Positions 63,129 through 64,000 of a stretch of 64,000 bases of DNA are shown piece by piece (the stretch's first letter is position 1; each line of letters begins with the position of its first letter). The translations under genes were made by a program, and so were the position numbers. Below the pieces are notes generated by a model that did no database searches, was not told the DNA's origin, and was given only the letters and a program-made list of their open reading frames with translations. The DNA comes from Sphingomicrobium aestuariivivum (lineage in GTDB: Bacteria; Pseudomonadota; Alphaproteobacteria; Sphingomonadales; Sphingomonadaceae): the NCBI RefSeq assembly GCF_024721585.1, contig NZ_CP102629.1, positions 1,870,501-1,934,500 on the forward strand, in the 5' to 3' direction.

Positions 63129-64000
63129 ATGAAGAAGCTGATAATGGCAACGGTAGCCGCCACGGCTCTCGCTGCGCCGGCGATGGCGCAGGACGAGAGC
63201 TATGGCTATGTCGGCGTCGAAGGGGGCGTCCTGTTCCCGGGTGACCTGAACGGTACGATGGTCGCCGATTTCTATGACGACGACGTGTTCCGCGCCGGTC
63301 CGAACGAATTCAACTCGTCCTATGACGTTGGTTACGATCTCGATCTCATCGGGGGTTACGACTTCGGCTTGTTCCGCCTCGAAGGCGAATTTGCCTACAA
63401 GTCGGCCGGCTACGACACGATCGAAGACACCAACTTCTTCAACCGCTACAACCTTCGCGCCGGCGAAGCGGGCTCGGCGACCCTCGGTCCCGACAGCTTC
63501 AGCTTCGACGATGACGAAGATCCGTTCGACGACGATCTCAGCGTCTGGTCGCTGATGCTCAACGCCCTCGTCGACTGGGATGTCGGCGGCGCCGCGCTCT
63601 ATGCCGGTGGTGGTATCGGTTACGCCGAAGCCGACGTCTACAACGTCAGCGATGGTGGCATTGCCTACCAGGCGATTGCCGGTGTGCGCTTCGCGCTCAG
63701 CGACAATCTCGATGCCGGCCTGAAGTATCGCTACTTCCGCACCGAAGAACTCGACTTCTCGGATGCGATCGCGCAGGGCACCGATGCTGCCTTCATCTCG
63801 GGTACGATGGTCGACAATGTGCAGACGCACAGCGTCCTCGCGAGCCTGATCTACAACTTCGGCCAGGCTGCGCCTCCGCCGCCGCCCCCGCCGCCCCCGC
63901 CGCCCCCGCCGCCGCCGCCTCCGCCCGAGACGGTGACCTGCCCGGACGGCACGGTGATCCTGGCGACCGAGCAGTGCCCGCCGCCGCCGCCGCCGCCCCC
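63129..64000 (+). CDS. OmpA-family outer-membrane protein (3' end off the right edge)
   Basis: 290 codons in the window, no stop. Signal peptide MKKLIMATVAATALAAPAMAQ. An N-terminal eight-strand-type barrel (ESYGYVGVEGGVLFPGDL..., WSLMLNALVDWDV, ALYAGGGIGYAEADV, AGLKYRYFRTEELDF) ends in ASLIYNFGQ. Then a run of 18 prolines (residues 249-266), a small disulfide-type loop with two cysteines (TCPDGTVILATEQCP) and a second proline run that leaves the window. A C-terminal OmpA peptidoglycan-binding domain is expected beyond. GAGGGAG precedes the ATG. Confidence 0.9.
   Translation, partial: MKKLIMATVAATALAAPAMAQDESYGYVGVEGGVLFPGDLNGTMVADFYDDDVFRAGPNEFNSSYDVGYDLDLIGGYDFGLFRLEGEFAYKSAGYDTIEDTNFFNRYNLRAGEAGSATLGPDSFSFDDDEDPFDDDLSVWSLMLNALVDWDVGGAALYAGGGIGYAEADVYNVSDGGIAYQAIAGVRFALSDNLDAGLKYRYFRTEELDFSDAIAQGTDAAFISGTMVDNVQTHSVLASLIYNFGQAAPPPPPPPPPPPPPPPPPPETVTCPDGTVILATEQCPPPPPPP

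Noticed and set aside
63873-64000. Repeat array resembling a CRISPR or minisatellite
   Set aside because: The repeats are in frame and encode proline within an outer-membrane protein. There are no spacers.

Overview
The window is a contiguous, GC-rich, densely packed stretch of alphaproteobacterial chromosome, most likely from the Sphingomonadales (Sphingomonas/Sphingomicrobium type). Supporting marks are a Sphingomonas-type serine palmitoyltransferase with its own acyl carrier protein and CerR-like reductase, the CtrA antagonist SciP, a long lysine/alanine tail on ribosomal protein L21, many 1- and 4-base start/stop overlaps, and protein sequences that read as sphingomonad throughout. I saw no transposase, integrase, phage gene, CRISPR array or rRNA. 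One tRNA gene (tRNA-Ser, anticodon CGA) is present. Many long open frames lie antisense to real genes and are GC-driven shadows; they are left out.

Layout. 1-3.3 kb: an RND efflux pump (permease cut by the left edge, membrane-fusion protein complete). 3.5-7.3 kb: small envelope/stress proteins (two GlsB/YeaQ types, a SIMPL protein), sciP, and mnmA. 7.4-9.8 kb: a pdxH-fieF-phzF operon on the minus strand. 9.8-13.4 kb: a plus-strand run of a CbpA-like J-protein, YihY, FabI, acylphosphatase and a DUF1232 protein. 13.3-19.1 kb: purA with a coupled methyltransferase, an aldo/keto reductase, and the serine genes serC and serA. 19.4-24 kb: an M23 peptidase behind an exact CtrA-type motif, an ErpA-like protein, xth, a GNAT-like protein and a fatty-acid desaturase. 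24-29 kb: lptF-lptG, a DUF2141 protein and a CHASE3 hybrid kinase. 29-32.7 kb: the sphingolipid cassette obgE-cerR-acp-spt. 32.7-36.8 kb: a VOC protein, TetR with a divergent metal-dependent hydrolase, GNAT, rplU-rpmA and hspQ. 36.8-40.3 kb: an EF-hand protein with a two-component system, and an SDR.

40.4-62.8 kb: directly after tRNA-Ser comes a roughly 20 kb ABC-transporter-dependent capsule locus. It has three blocks. The first is a minus-strand biosynthesis operon: wecB, wecC, a GT4, a CgeB-like glycosyltransferase, a heparinase II/III-like protein and a two-domain glycosyltransferase. The second is a plus-strand Kdo block: kpsF/kdsD, kdsB, kdsA and kpsC. The third is a minus-strand export block: kpsM, kpsT, kpsE, a kpsD-like gene and kpsS. 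A phytanoyl-CoA-dioxygenase-like gene coupled to a HAD phosphatase sits divergently beside kpsM. The right edge cuts an OmpA-family protein with two polyproline runs, behind a second exact CtrA-type motif.

How it fits together. The dominant theme is the cell envelope: sphingolipid synthesis, lipid/polysaccharide transport (LptFG, KpsMTED), capsule precursors (UDP-ManNAcA, CMP-Kdo), peptidoglycan remodelling (M23) and outer-membrane proteins. Sphingomonads are known for outer membranes built on glycosphingolipid rather than lipopolysaccharide, so the Kdo genes here most plausibly serve the Kdo linker of the capsule. SciP together with two CtrA-type sites suggests that part of this envelope programme is tied to the cell cycle. 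I did not find a convincing wholly new system. The best leads are the capsule locus with its unusual accessory enzymes, the obgE-linked sphingolipid cassette, the extra membrane hairpin in the RND permease, and several palindromic or direct-repeat operators.
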